Assembly (NCBI RefSeq): GCF_027580225.2
Contig: NW_027395276.1
Coordinates: forward strand, 2,401,001-2,465,000
Direction of reading: 5' to 3'
Length of the DNA stretch: 64,000 nt
Source: Misgurnus anguillicaudatus
Taxonomy: Eukaryota; Chordata; Actinopteri; Cypriniformes; Cobitidae
Position numbers and translations under genes: made by a program. The notes beneath the pieces were generated by a model. It made no database searches. It was not told the origin of the DNA and saw only the letters and a list, made by a program, of their open reading frames with translations. Positions 13,546-24,961 of this stretch are shown here, piece by piece (the stretch's first letter is position 1; each line of letters starts with the position of its first letter).

Positions 13546-13782
13546 AGGCGGAGTCCACAATGTTTGAAAAACGCTTTGGAAAAGGAGACGGGCCGACTAC
13601 CAAAACACACTTATAGCCAATCAGCAGTAAGGAGCGTGTCTACTAACCGACATCCTTGCCGGGTTGCGTATGTGTGGGGCGGGTCTATCAACAGAAGGTC
13701 CAGATTCTATTGGGGTAGGGGCGTGTTTGTTTAGGTGATTTCAAATATCAACATTGGCTTTCAAACATCGTGGACTCCGCCT
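13546..13782. mobile_element. TTAA-flanked MITE
   Basis: Inverted ends AGGCGGAGTCCACAATGTTT / AGGCGGAGTCCACGATGTTT. TTAA lies at both 13542-13545 and 13783-13786. It is 237 bp and non-coding. TTAA duplication fits piggyBac- or Kolobok-type mobilisation. Confidence 0.8.
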
Positions 13783-13812
13783 TTAAAGTGCATTTTAAAA
13801 GTGCAAAAGCTA

Positions 13813-14696
13813 CTGTACTTTCCGGACTAGAAGCCGCACCGGAGTATAAGCCGCATCTTTCAAAAATGCGTCATTAAAGGCGCTCTAAGCGAATCTGTAT
13901 AACGTCACTTCTTCTTGACGTTCGAAGTGTTTTCAAACAAAACGGAGCGTAGCTAACTCCTCCCCTCCCTTCCGTGCTTTCTGAACGAGTCATGAACGCG
14001 CCCAACCCCCACTCCCAAATCCTTCTTGTCGTTTATTGGCTGGAACACTTTGTTAAATTTCGTGGTGGTAGGTTTGACCACTTTGCTTTTGTTTCAGTTT
14101 GTGTAGCCTGGGCTGTCTAGTGTCTACAAAGACCGTGTTTTTTGCAGTGTGTTTAGGGGACAGGCAGCTAGCAGATAGTGAGGAGATGTTTACTGTATAA
14201 AACAAAAATGTTTTATGGCCAAAACCAAAAACGTGTGAATTCGCTTAGAAAAATGTTTTATGGCCAAAAACGTGTGAATTTGCTTAGAGCACCTTTAAGA
14301 CGAAATAACATATATAAGTCACAGTAGACTATACATCTCATTTATTTCGAAAAATTATTTCACAAAATCCATTTATTTAATCTGGAAAGGCAAGTTATTT
14401 AACTAAACAATAGCAGACAGAACAGCAGGCTGAATAGATGTATGTACGTTAAAGTAATATTATCACTTATGCCAAGCGTGAAGTTCGCATACTCGTCATT
14501 CCACATTGAATCCATTGAATTACAAAAATACAGAAACAGCATATGGCGGACTCTTGCGGCTTAGACGGTAATGATGTCTCTTGCCTCATAAATGTCAAAA
14601 TTAATTCATACTGACTTACAAGGCGCACATGACTATAACAGGCAGCACCAACCAAATTAGGGAAAAAAAACGAGGCTTATAGACCGAAAAATACGG
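13813..14696. mobile_element. TA-flanked element
   Basis: Ends CTGTACTTTCCGGACTA and, inverted, CCGTATTTTTCGGTCTA, with TA at 13811-13812 and 14697-14698. This terminal motif is widespread in fish genomes. It is enlarged by a nested TTAA MITE at 13878-14294. Confidence 0.65.
13878..14294. mobile_element. Nested TTAA-flanked MITE
   Basis: Inverted ends AGGCGCTCTAAGCGAA / AGGTGCTCTAAGCAAA. TTAA lies at 13874-13877 and 14295-14298. It is 417 bp, and near its right end a short segment containing AAAATGTTTTATGGCC is duplicated in tandem. Confidence 0.7.
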
Positions 14697-15404
14697 TACT
14701 CTAAGTTGAACTAATATAATCTTTCATTTTATCATTTTTAAATGTCCAAAACATACATTTACAAAACGTACTGACTTTTAATCTATAGGGATGTGTTGGT
14801 GAGGACCAATAGACCCACTAAACGATAATGACATCAAGGTTTCCGGCAAAAAAAATTGTTAGTTAAGGTGGTAGGGCTTGGCTAGCAGGTTGCTCAAACA
14901 ACAAAATCACCAGCTAACTTACTTTTCATTTGCAAGAACTATAGACTAATACAATAACAGGCTTAAATAAACCCAAAACATAAGTCAACTTACAGTTCTC
15001 ACGAACATGCGTTTTATCAACTGGCTATGCTCCAGACAATGACGGACCATTACGGCCGTGTGACGCATGCGTCCGCACTATTCTCCGAGGCAAGGCAAGG
15101 CCTTTTTTAATAAAATCACATTAAAATCAGATGTTTTAAAACCGAGATGTTTTTCCAACTGGCTAGTTGTCCTCCAGACAGTGACGGGACCACGTCTTTC
15201 TCTCATTTCGGCCATGTGGCGTGAGTGCCTGCTTGCCTTTTGTGCAACGATTCTTTTTTTTGACAGCCTAGTTAGGGCTGTAGGGTTTCCCAGCTTAGGC
15301 GAGCCGCCCAAATTGCAAAGTGCTGCGGGAAACCGTGGACATTCGTTGACAACTATGTTCTTAATCAATAATTATCGGCTTAATTGATTAGTTGTCCCGG
15401 CCTA

Positions 15405-17535
15405 GATATATAAAATAATTTATGACATGTAAAGATCAATGATTATAGAGTATACACATTTTAATAGAAAATTATAAAGAAGGCTGCCTGTCACTCTTGT
15501 GTGTGGTTTTGAACTGACACCTGACTGAGAAACAAGGGTTTAGTCAGTCGAACTGCAACTCTCTCACACTGACTCAATAGATTATCAGGCCATCTATACT
15601 TTTGAAGCCTTTTATGTGAATAAAACACAGACTGTTAAGTCACTTGAAAACAGAAAAAAATAGTAAAGTAGCGTGAACACCAAAGCTTTTACGCCGGCGG
15701 CCGGCATATGTTTTCAATTGTTTCCAATGGAAGCGCAGCACTTTTCAAAAATGCCAGCAGCTGGCGGGTTTTGTCTGAGTTCCGGCGCTCTGCGGTTTTT
15801 CCGTGCTAAGTACTGACTGAGTGGCGAGAGTTAAAAGATTTTCTTCTTTGGGTGAAACTTTCAGCTCGTTAAAGTCAATTCTCACTCAGCGGTCCAATCA
15901 CAAGGGAGGAGGGGCGGGACAAATATCACAACCACCAACCAGGCGCATCGTTTACGGACTGATAAAACAAAGCAGAATTATCCTAGCAAACAAAGCGCTT
16001 AGCTGAAAAAAGCTGGCTTGTTTCACCTCACGCCCAAAACACAGACTGCATGCATGCAAAGGTATTGGTTCCTGAAAACCAATAACATGTAAGTGTCATC
16101 GATATGTAAAAAAAAAACAAGACAAAAACAAAACAGAAACAAATAATTTTCCATACGTCCAGCAGTCTGTCTTGGGCATTAGGAAAATGCAACCATACTT
16201 CCTGTCTGGATGTGTGTAGCAACCAGTACACACAAAACCTGACTGAAGGGTTTCTAATACCAATCATAATTCAACCTAACAGCCCACAGCAGCATGATAG
16301 GAAAAAACAGAGCATCAGTTTAAGAATTGAGATTGAATACTTAATAGTTTAGATTCAATCTAAGCTCCGCCCCCTTGATTACAGTTGCTTCAAGCTTTGC
16401 AGAGCATCCTGAGAACAAGATTTTCTATGCACATGAACTGGTAAACATTGGATATTATTTGTGTATTGTCTAGAACCCAGACTGAAATTGAAAATCATTT
16501 TATCAGCCTTGTTTTAAAGGCACAATATGTAAGACTTGCATTAATATATTCAATTAAATTCAACTTAATTCAATTGCATTATTTTAAATGTTTTCAACAA
16601 ATATCTAACTGCAGTCACAAAGTGACAAAGTGAATCTCATGTTAATCTTAAGTACCTATAGAGAAGTATTGCATCGTTCATTTTTAGAAGACAGATATAG
16701 CTGTACTGCTTATTTCCAAAAACAGCCGAGCTCCTGGAGCGGTTGGGCGATGCGAGTCAAGTTTAAAAGAAAACTATTAAATTTAATACAAAACATACAG
16801 ATTTAAAATACTTTAAAACAGTTGTGTTTTTGACAAAAATGTGTGTTTTATAGTTATTATCTTGAATAATAACTTGTAATTCGACAGCAAATTTGGATCA
16901 TATGGAAGGGAGTTGTGCAGTAAGAACTGTGATCCGATCATCATGAGAATATTTACCTCATATTTACGTCTCACATAATTCTCATCACAGAAAGATACAA
17001 TAGCAAGGCAATAGCAACACAGATTATTAAGGTAATGGGATCATTCTACAGCGTTCACGTGTACTTTCATAACATTTGGCTACATAAAGCAATAAAATTG
17101 TGTTGTGCCTTTTAAAAATTGTGTTTCCATTGCCTAGATCTAAAAACTTCTTAACAACTTTCTCCAACTCAGCTTTGTACATTTATCAAGAGATAAAGCA
17201 TGAACCCTATGACAGATGTTGTGCGTTGGGTGGCATTGCAAACTCCTCTACTTTTTTTCGAGTTCAGATTTGGGCTACTGTTTAAACTGTTTCCGCCGTT
17301 TGCTTTTTCCAGGTTAAATATGAAAGGATTTTGTTCATTAGTTATTAGTATTTGGACTGTGAATAGTCATTGGGATTCTTTTTGGATAGTTTTGAGTGTC
17401 CATTGGGATTGTTTTGATACGCGAAACTGGCAACCCTGGCTGTTCGCTTGCGCAGATGTTCGGTTTGGAGTATATAGAAGAACGTACACGTAAACAAACA
17501 TTTTAACCAGATTGAAATGTTTAGGGTGCATGTAA
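15405..17535. other. Intergenic with one TTAA-type repeat
   Basis: A repeat of about 590 bp (roughly 16518-17110) has ends AGGCACAATATGT and, inverted, AGGCACAACACAAT next to TTAA-like flanks. Nothing else is supportable. The reading frames at 17200-17493 and 17367-17561 oppose each other and show no domain. Confidence 0.4.
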
Positions 17536-18198
17536 CAGGGTTCCCACACCTTAGTTAACATTCAAGGACCTTTCAAGGACTTTCCAGGTCCAATACTCTC
17601 AAATTCAAGGACTAAATGTGGGGACACATTTCAAGTGAGAGCAAGGTTACATCATGTTACCTTTTAAGATACATTGTTACAGTTCCCTTTCGAGGGAACT
17701 CGCGCTGCGTCACTGCGGTGACACTTTGGGGATACTTCCAGGGGTAAGTGTGTCTGAATGTGTATATCAAATTCAACCAATGTTGAGGCTTAACAACAAA
17801 GACAGGGTGACGCGGGAGCCAGGAACTATATGAAATATTGCCAAAGACGGCGTTACAGGGACGCAGGAAGTATGGCAAGGAACAACAGTTACATACGTAA
17901 CCCGAGACGTTTTCATGTGTCAAACACAACTATGCACAAAAGCATTTTGGTATGAATCAACATTCGCATACAGAAGATATAAGCATTTAAAGCGAACAGT
18001 TTAGCACGTGTGCTTAAAAGGCTAGAAATTTTATGATATTATCCTACACTACACAGGGAATATGGATTTTGCATAAAATAGATTCAAGCACTTTCAATGT
18101 ATCTATCCAAGTATATTTTCAACAACTTCCAAGGGCCTTGAATTATTTCCCCAAGATTCACAAACTTTCAAGGATTTCAAGGACCTGTGGGAAGCCTG
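17536..18198. mobile_element. DNA transposon copy 2 with 6-bp TSD ATGTAA
   Basis: Same family as 9201-11595 but uninterrupted (663 bp). Ends CAGGGTTCCCACACCTTA and, inverted, CAGGCTTCCCACAGGTCC. Flanks are ATGTAA at 17530-17535 and 18199-18204. The central segment, from GTTACAGTTCCC to ACATACGTAACCCGAGA, is shared with copy 1, so it belongs to the family. Confidence 0.75.
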
Positions 18199-18206
18199 AT
18201 GTAAAC

Positions 18207-19355
18207 TGTATTGTCGTAACCTTTAATCGTATTAAATTCAGTCAGATGGATACAATTTTGTGCATGTAAACATAGCCAGTGGTGTGTTGTTTCGCATTAT
18301 CCTGGGTTTTCCACATGGCCAAGTGGTGCACACATTTTAAAGTAGCACTATTCTGGCCTATGTTATAACGTAAAGGTTATTAACCTTTATTTAATTACAT
18401 CATCCATAAACATGATTTGTAAGTCCCGTTTGACTGATTTCTATTCACACTGAAGGTGAAGACAACAATTCTCCCAGCATCTTCAAAGCATCATCATGCT
18501 ACGCCTTTGTTACTGTTTTGCGATCTTTAGCGGCAAAAATTGCAAATTTTAAAATAAAAAATTAAATTACACACTTAAAAACTGTGATGATGGTAAATCA
18601 GAGTCAAATTGGATAGCGATTAAAACATCAATGTGACGTAAAAAAAACCTACTCTCAACATTTCAACACATCAGCTACGATATTGTCACTGTTCCAGCTG
18701 TATCTTTTACTATGACCAAAACAGAGAAAAAAATCAACTTATGTTCAGACAATCATGCCACCAAAAATGGTTTGTGATAAGCTGAGAGAGTTATTTCTTT
18801 GCTAAACCTTTTGTGATGCACAGAAACACAGAGGAGCCTTTTATTTTAAGAGCGTATATAAAGATTTTTCCATTGTAGTGAAAACCCCAGTGGAGGAAGA
18901 CTGTAGTAGTCACCACATCAGCTGGGTCCTGCACGCCCATAAAGCCACAAGTTACGCTGTCGTCCCACTGTAGGCTGTCAAAGCCTGACATTTGAAGGGT
19001 TAAGGATAAAATGTGACGTTCTTTCACTGGGGCTTCCCCACACAAGATGTTTTTTACAAGGGACTCATAAAAAGAGGAAACTTAAATTATAAGTGCGTGC
19101 CGTTCAAGAGAAACACACGACAGGGGAAATGTTCGACATTTGTGACATACACAATTGACTTATCAATAAAGCATTTTTTAGACTAGAAGCTCTATGCACG
19201 CAACTTTTGTGCAATTTTAATAGGCAGCTGACCCTTAACATGTTAATAAGCAATTAAGATTTTAGATTTAAATTCAATCTTCATTCTTAGATTTAAACAC
19301 TTTTTGGCTTGCAATATAACACTTATTAAAAAAAAAGTGATAAAATATTCCCATA
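18207..19355. other. Intergenic, no gene seen
   Basis: No repeat boundary, promoter or exon recognised. The minus-strand frame 18791-19045 (84 codons) has no recognisable domain. Confidence 0.4.
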
Positions 19356-20571
19356 GCTCAATTGACCTTTCGCCGGCCCCTCCCCCAAAACGGCTATTGT
19401 CCAATCACACATCACAGCAACCGTTACTATGCGAGCACCTCCGACAAACATTCACGCCCGCAACGTTTGTGAGTGGTGCATACAATGGATAAAACAGTGT
19501 GGACTGCCCAATACAATGGATAAAACATTGTGGACTGCCCCATTCAGTTAAATGTGTCGAACATTTACGAAGCATAAATACGTCTGCACAAAGGTAAGGC
19601 TTACAGCTAACTAGTTACAGTGTGGTCTAGATCTACTAACTAGAGGCAAGAACACAAATTGGACCAAAGTTATGATTACCATGAATATAATTGCCAGAAT
19701 GTTAACCTGCTCTCTATGAGTTATTTTGCCAACATTAGTTAACATGTTAGCTAACGCTAGCTACATTAGCTGCTGTTGTGTTGGGACTTTCAGCTCCCCA
19801 ACTTTATTTTTTGTCTGTTAACGACAAAGTCGAACATAGCCCCCTTAACAATCAACTTTAAATACTTTGTTTTTATCTTTCATGTAGCATTTTATGAACG
19901 GAAAACCTACCACTGAGTTTCCCAATCCCGTAAATGCTGTGCAATTTTATTATATTATACATTTTATTTATTATATTATCTGTCCTGCAACTTTTAAGAC
20001 AAAACAATTTCCTATTTGTGAAATCTGAGTATCACCATAAATAAAACAGTATGATTCTCAAAACGGCTATCCTCAAAACAACAGACAGAGAAATGTTAGT
20101 TAGCTTTGAATGGCTTTGAAACACACGTAGGTTTAGCTAGCCAACATAGCCTTGTATTTTAACAAAATATCTACTCGCAATAGACATTAATAGACTATAC
20201 CATATGAAAGATAACTTACTCGGCAGTGCAAGAGCATGACTGGTCCACAAGGCTGTGCTGATTGCATTTGAGTTACAGGTCATGTGGTTTCTCATTTTTT
20301 GCGTGAGACCGGTAAGCATTAGCCTCGATAGTAGTCGTGTCTCCTTCATTGCATATTTTTATATTTTGAATATATCCCTCCACTGCATACTGTAACCCCT
20401 TTTGCCTCGATCTGGAGGAAATCGCGGAGGTATTGCTCCAAAAAATGTCACTGACACGCACGGGTATATCGCTTTCCGTCATGGCAATCTGTCGCGCTGG
20501 TCATTTGTTTGTCGGAAGTTGCAACAGTAACTAAGGGGGGCGGGGCTCGGCGAAAGGCTAATTGGAAAAGC
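19356..20571. mobile_element. Decayed DNA transposon with SWIM-type coding relic
   Basis: The two ends are degenerate inverted copies: both contain CCTTTCGCCG near the tip and CTCCGACAAACA or TTCCGACAAACA about 60 bases in. They are bounded by TA at 19354-19355 and 20572-20573, which is weak support for a 2-bp duplication. A unit of about 30 bp containing GTGTGGACTGCCC is duplicated at 19482-19542. A minus-strand coding relic lies near the right end. Confidence 0.5.
20220..20482 (-). pseudogene. SWIM/YqaJ-type transposon ORF relic
   Basis: Read leftward from an ATG at 20482, about 69 codons are open, ending in KNEKPHDL at a TAA stop. The same frame continues past this stop to SCSCTAE. A K-N-E-x-PH motif followed about 20 residues later by CSCxA is the layout I know from SWIM zinc-finger/YqaJ-nuclease proteins carried by ISL2EU-type transposons of fish. 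Only the first Cys pair of the SWIM finger is present; the C-x-H half and the nuclease are missing. The premature stop marks it as broken. Family assignment is inference from motif shape; a chance resemblance is possible. Confidence 0.4.
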
Positions 20572-20573
20572 TA

Positions 20574-21381
20574 ACCTGATATACAAATGTTGTCATATCT
20601 ACAAGAAATAAATAAATAAACCCACACAGTCATCGTTTTTGAGATCGATCGTCGATGCCACGTTCGACTACTTGAGCAATCGATTACTCATGTCCATCCA
20701 TAGTAATAATTATATTAATAATAATAATAATAATAATAGGCAAGTAATTTTATGTTTTACATTTCTTCCTCCTAACTGAACCGAACCTGCATTGTGAAAA
20801 ATACAATATTACAACAAATACAAAAATACAACAAAAATTCACAAATTACACCCCAATTTTCGGGAAAAAGGAAATTAGGCATCAAACAAAAATGCCCTAA
20901 AATGCTAATTCTCAACATTAAAACTTGATTAAAAATGAAGAGCATAAAGTTCCCATGTTAAAAAAAAACATGTTGCGGTTACGCATCTGGACGTAACTTA
21001 ACTTCTGGTCTCAGTTTAATGGTCTGGCTAAAGGCTAAACTGAACTCTGGAACAAAAACCTTGACGAAAATAACAGATATTTAAGTTTTCTAAAGACGAG
21101 AGGAGATGAGGTTTGGCAGTTGATCTGTAGTTAACAATGTATACATTAATTTTACACAATAAATAGGAATGCACCGATTGTTCTGCAAGTTTACCAGAAG
21201 TTCTGTTTGTTCCATGAATGTTGTTTGATTATGTTGTAACTTGTTACTGCTAAAACCGTCTATATAGTACATGTCTTTATAGGCCTGGTTAAAAATACTT
21301 AATTTGATACAAGATGTACTGGCGTTCTCTGCTCCTCATCGCTGTCCATTAACTGAAATTACATACTTAACATAATTATAT
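20574..21381. other. Intergenic; short (TAA)n tract
   Basis: Contains an imperfect AAT/TAA microsatellite at about 20711-20738. No gene, promoter or bounded repeat recognised. Confidence 0.4.
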
Positions 21382-21683
21382 CTATCTATTAGAGCTACCT
21401 AACGATTAGTCGCAACTAATCGTTTGCAGAATAAAAGTTTTTGTTTACATATTAAATGTGTGTGTAATGTGTATAATAATTATGTATATATAAATGCACA
21501 CACATCCATGTATATATTTAAAAAATATTTGCATGTGTATAAACATTTTTATAAATAAGGAATAATTGACGACGGGCCATTGAATTATAACAAAATAATG
21601 CACACCCATCGCGGAATGCCGTTACACCGCGGGTGTGCATTATTTTCAAAAAATTCAAAGGACCAGAGGCAATTATTCCGCGG

Positions 21684-22598
21684 TAGGGATGCTCCGATCG
21701 ATCGGCCGATAATGTTTGCTATGCTTCTCAATGAATTATGAATCCAAAAGCCAGGGGGCGCTCTCGTGCAGAAACTCAAAATGCGCTGTAGACGAAGAAC
21801 AATACACACGCAGGTATGATCATAGATATGTATAAAGGCTAGATGGCTCGTCCGCGCTGCTGGCCAATGGAGTGCAACGTCCGCATTTTGGCGGCCATCT
21901 TACGACAGGGCGCTCGCTCACTCGTAGCATTGAGTTTTAATGATGCAGGTACTTTTAAATGACCATAACTTGCTTAATTTTTTACCGATTTTCAAGCGGT
22001 TTGGTTTGTTATAAACGTCAAAGATGTACCTATGGCACTGCATACCTATACTAAAAATAAAAAATAAATTCATGAAACATGTTAAACCATCCAGAATTAT
22101 AGCCACGTTAATAACGTTTGTAAAAACCCAAACCGTTTGAAAATCGGTAGAAAATTAAGCAAGTTATGGTCATTTAAAAGTACCTGCACCATTAAACTCA
22201 ATGCTACGAGTGAGCGAGCGCCCTGTCGTAAGATGGCCGCCAGGTGATGCCGTTAGGGACTCCGCCTTGAGCCATCTAGCCTTTATACATATCTATGGGT
22301 ATGATGACACGCAGCTCCAGGAAATTTCTTAAGGATATATTTATATTGCTGTTCTTCAAACCTTTTCAGGTATTTTAATGATAATAAAGAATATGTTTAA
22401 TAATTATGTTTGACGAGTGTTGCTTTTTTAAATGCATGTTATAAACGAATGAAACTAACAGTGATTTTAGATCGATAAGGACTTACTGAATAAAAGCCGT
22501 AGTACATGAAATAGCTGTGAATAAATTGGCTGTCCGATACAGAATAGTGATCGGCCACGTATTTTTTGTGGAGATCGGCATTGATCGGAGCATCACTA
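21684..22598. mobile_element. hAT-like element, 8-bp TSD TTCCGCGG
   Basis: Ends TAGGGATGCTCCGATCGATC and, inverted, TAGTGATGCTCCGATCAATG. Exact TTCCGCGG lies at 21676-21683 and 22599-22606. It is closely related to the termini at 3420. It is 915 bp including the nested MITE at 21821-22297. Confidence 0.8.
21821..22297. mobile_element. Palindromic MITE, 8-bp TSD GGTATGAT
   Basis: A 477-bp near-palindrome. The ends CATAGATATGTATAAAGGCT are perfect inverted copies, and homology of the arms continues for over 150 bases (for example GGCGGCCATCTTACGACAGG against its complement). Exact GGTATGAT lies at 21813-21820 and 22298-22305. An 8-bp duplication with CA...TG tips would fit the P-element or hAT superfamilies; I cannot decide between them. 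Confidence 0.8.
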
Positions 22599-22925
22599 TT
22601 CCGCGGTTACCACAAACATTGCTCTGGTGTCTATTTTTAAAACATTTGAAAAGTTACGTGTGCGGATAATCGAAAAATAATGCATACCCATGGAACATTT
22701 CTCAACCAATCAGAATACAGCATTCTGACGTATGGTATAATTATTACATATTTATGTCATATATAAATATTTATTATATTAACATATATTTTCCTTAAAA
22801 TAATACATACATGTGTTTTATACATAATATTTGTTTATGTACTGTGTATATTAATTATGTAAACAAAAACTTTTATTCCGCAAATGAATAGTCGTGACTA
22901 ATCATTAGGCAGCCCTAATATCTAT

Positions 22926-23966
22926 TATCATAGTTGTAAATATTACGAAATTTTCAGAACATTCAGAAGTATAATGTGTCTAACTTAAGTAATGACTTGT
23001 GCATGTGCATATATTTAGCACGAGTCTGCTGATAGGGCAGCCAATGCAAAGGCTTTTAGATTATACTTGTGCTGTGCAAAATTCAAAATCGTCTGTGTTT
23101 ATTTTACGTAATGGATCCAGAGGTCAGTGTGATACAGTGAGCTCTTCAAACACAAAAAGGAAAAAGGCAGCACTTGTAAAGAAATTGGATCTTAAACAAG
23201 GACCTTGGAGCTTTAATCAAACACAGTTTTCCTTCAACCAAAACAGATCCAAGCGAAAAGAACATTACAATAAAAATGTGCCAAACCCCTCTCAACATCA
23301 AGAAGACACACAAATCCTATTTTTTGTGAAATAATCCTCACGCTTCAAAGCAGAGGGTCTGTGCAGTACTAAAAAGCTCGGCGAAATAAAAATGGCATCC
23401 AGTTTGAACGTGAAGTGGGGAGAGGGAACTCTCATGGGAGAGCTTCAGACAGAGCACAAAGGCCAATGTTTAATGGGTAGGACAGTGAGTCAGGCAGCTC
23501 TAATGCACGCCTGTTTCTGTCTCTCTCGTGCTATTTCCTCTCTCTCCCTCCCTCTCGCACAAACAAATCATGCTCGCACGAGCGCTGTGGAAACACGTCT
23601 CCACTAACCGTCCAGCGTGCAGTGAATGAACCCGACAGAAACGTCGCAGTGTGCCCGTGTCATCTGCGCAAATGAAAGCAAAACTAGGACGTGACTGTAA
23701 ACACAGCAGTGAAGTGTGCAGCGGTGGTGCAGCTCTCGTTGCAGCCAGATTTCTTGCACATAGATGCTCTGTTAATTGCTAACCGACGCATAATGTGTTA
23801 AGATTTTAGGGTTTCAATTCAAATAAGATCTTAGATTCACCTTTTTGCCTTCACTAGCTCGTTTTAAATACAGAAAAGTCCTGCGGTGGAAGAAATTATT
23901 TGACATGTACAATTTTTCCACATTAACATATTTGTCTAGCTAAAAGATAAAATATTACGATAATAA
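22926..23966. other. Intergenic, no gene supported
   Basis: A plus-strand frame of 111 codons (22999-23334) has no recognisable domain. The stretch 23390-23720 is less AT-rich and contains CT-rich tracts; it could be regulatory, but I see no exon, CRE, TATA or start context to support that. Confidence 0.35.
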
Positions 23967-24446
23967 TAGGGTTGCACAATATTGAGCACTTGCGTAATGC
24001 TATACGGTATTCGATGCGTGTTTTGCCTATGCTTTACTATTGTAATATCCATTTAAGTTATATTAAAAATGATACAAACACATTTTCACTCTTTTTTTTT
24101 AAAGAAAGCATCACTGTCTCTATCACACCAGTCTCTCTACTGTCTGCATCAATTCAATTCACTTTTATTTATATAGCGCTTTTCACAACTGTTAATTGTT
24201 TCAAAGCAGCTTTACATTAATAGACATAGGAAAAGCATAGAAAAGCGAGCGTAGTAATAATGTAACGTACAGTAAAGTATTAAGTTAAGCCAATGGTGGC
24301 GGACCCTCCAGGGGATGAAAAAAACCCTGCATCAACTTTTTTTTAAAGTATTACAGTCATTCAGTTATTCATACAATTACAATATGCATATTGCAATATG
24401 ACCATTTGCAATATTTTCAACCATTTACATTTTTCTTGCAGCCCTA
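23967..24446. mobile_element. hAT-like relic, with the LTR element inserted at its right tip
   Basis: Starts TAGGGTTGCACAATATTG and ends with the inverted TAGGGCTGCAAG. No clear 8-bp duplication. Inside, about 24148-24220, is a common teleost repeat (CACTTTTATTTATATAGCGC). The LTR retrotransposon at 24451 inserted at the last bases of this element: its target duplication begins at the terminal A. Confidence 0.5.
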
Positions 24447-24450
24447 AATG
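24446..24450. repeat. 5-bp TSD AAATG, left copy
   Basis: AAATG directly before the 5' LTR; the same five bases directly follow the 3' LTR at 27738-27742. A 5-bp duplication fits Ty3/gypsy-type integrase. Confidence 0.85.
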
Positions 24451-24876
24451 TGTAACGTAGTGCCCCCTGTGTCCCTGTTATCTGGTGTTTTGTAATTCCT
24501 GTGTTTTGATTTATACTCATGTCTCTGTGTACCTGTGTTTACTTGTGTGCATGTATGCCCTTGTTCCCATTTGTATCTCTCTGTGTTAATTAGTGTCTCC
24601 GCCCCCTTGTTTGTAACCATGGTTATTCATTGTGTTCATGCCTCTCCCCTTGTGTGTTGTCATAGTTACTCATTGTTTCTGCTCTGTCATTGGTCATTGT
24701 CTTGCATTTATACCCTGCCTGTTCATTCTTGTTTTGTCGTTCGTTGTATGATGTCGTTGTCCCTAGTGTGTTCCCTTGCTCTTGTTTTTTACCTATTTAC
24801 CTGTATTTATTGGAATAAACTGCATTTGGATTCGTACTTCGCCTCATCCTGTCTTACCTGGTTCTCACCCGTGACA
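24451..24876 (+). repeat. 5' LTR
   Basis: 426 bp, begins TGTAACG and ends GTGACA. It contains a TATA-like box (24707-24712), a likely transcript start near 24736 and an AATAAA signal at 24814-24819. This gives U3 of about 285 bp, R of about 100 bp and a short U5. Confidence 0.85.
24707..24712 (+). promoter_or_regulatory. TATA-like box of the LTR
   Basis: TTTATA, 24-29 bases before the sequence GTCGTTCGTT that pairs with the primer site. The spacing supports 24736 as the RNA start. Confidence 0.5.
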
Positions 24877-24877
24877 G

Positions 24878-24887
24878 AACGAACGAC
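24878..24887 (+). promoter_or_regulatory. Self-complementary primer-binding site
   Basis: AACGAACGAC, one base after the 5' LTR, is the exact reverse complement of 24736-24745 in the LTR (10 of 10). In Tf1 and vertebrate sushi elements the first bases of the mRNA fold back onto such a site and prime reverse transcription. That 24736 is the transcript start is inferred from TATA spacing. Confidence 0.6.
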
Positions 24888-24961
24888 CACTTCAGGATCC
24901 AGCAGCAATTCCTCATCCCCTGTGTTTTTTCCCAGTCCCCTGGAGCATTCCTTGTGTCAAC

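Larger units (their letters stand above)
13451..15404. mobile_element. hAT-like element carrying three nested MITEs
   Basis: Starts TAAGGCTGCAGTTATTTTGA; the inverted right end is TAGGCCGGGACAACTAATCA. The flanks GATATATG (13443-13450) and GATATATA (15405-15412) agree at 7 of 8 bases. The element is split by insertions at 13546-13782 and 13813-14696 (which itself holds 13878-14294). Removing these leaves about 830 bp of hAT-like DNA with no intact transposase. Confidence 0.65.
21555..22745. mobile_element. Family B element inside family A
   Basis: Sequence running from AATTGACGACGGGCC to about ACGTATGGTATAATTATT, apart from its own insertion at 21684-22598, is a diverged, reversed copy of the sequence at about 33110-33735. 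Shared landmarks include GTGTGCATTATTTTCAAA, AAAGGACC and CAACCAATCAGAAT. Exact ends are unresolved. Confidence 0.5.
21390..22917. mobile_element. hAT-like element of family A, outermost of a four-level nest
   Basis: Ends TAGAGCTACCTAACGATTAG and, inverted, TAGGGCTGCCTAATGATTAG. The flanks CTATCTAT (21382-21389) and ATATCTAT (22918-22925) match at 7 of 8. Subterminal AATAAAAGTTTTTGTTTACA and its inverted copy at the other end are shared with the element at 33324-33669. It is interrupted by family B sequence, which holds the hAT at 21684, which holds the palindromic MITE at 21821. Confidence 0.65.
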
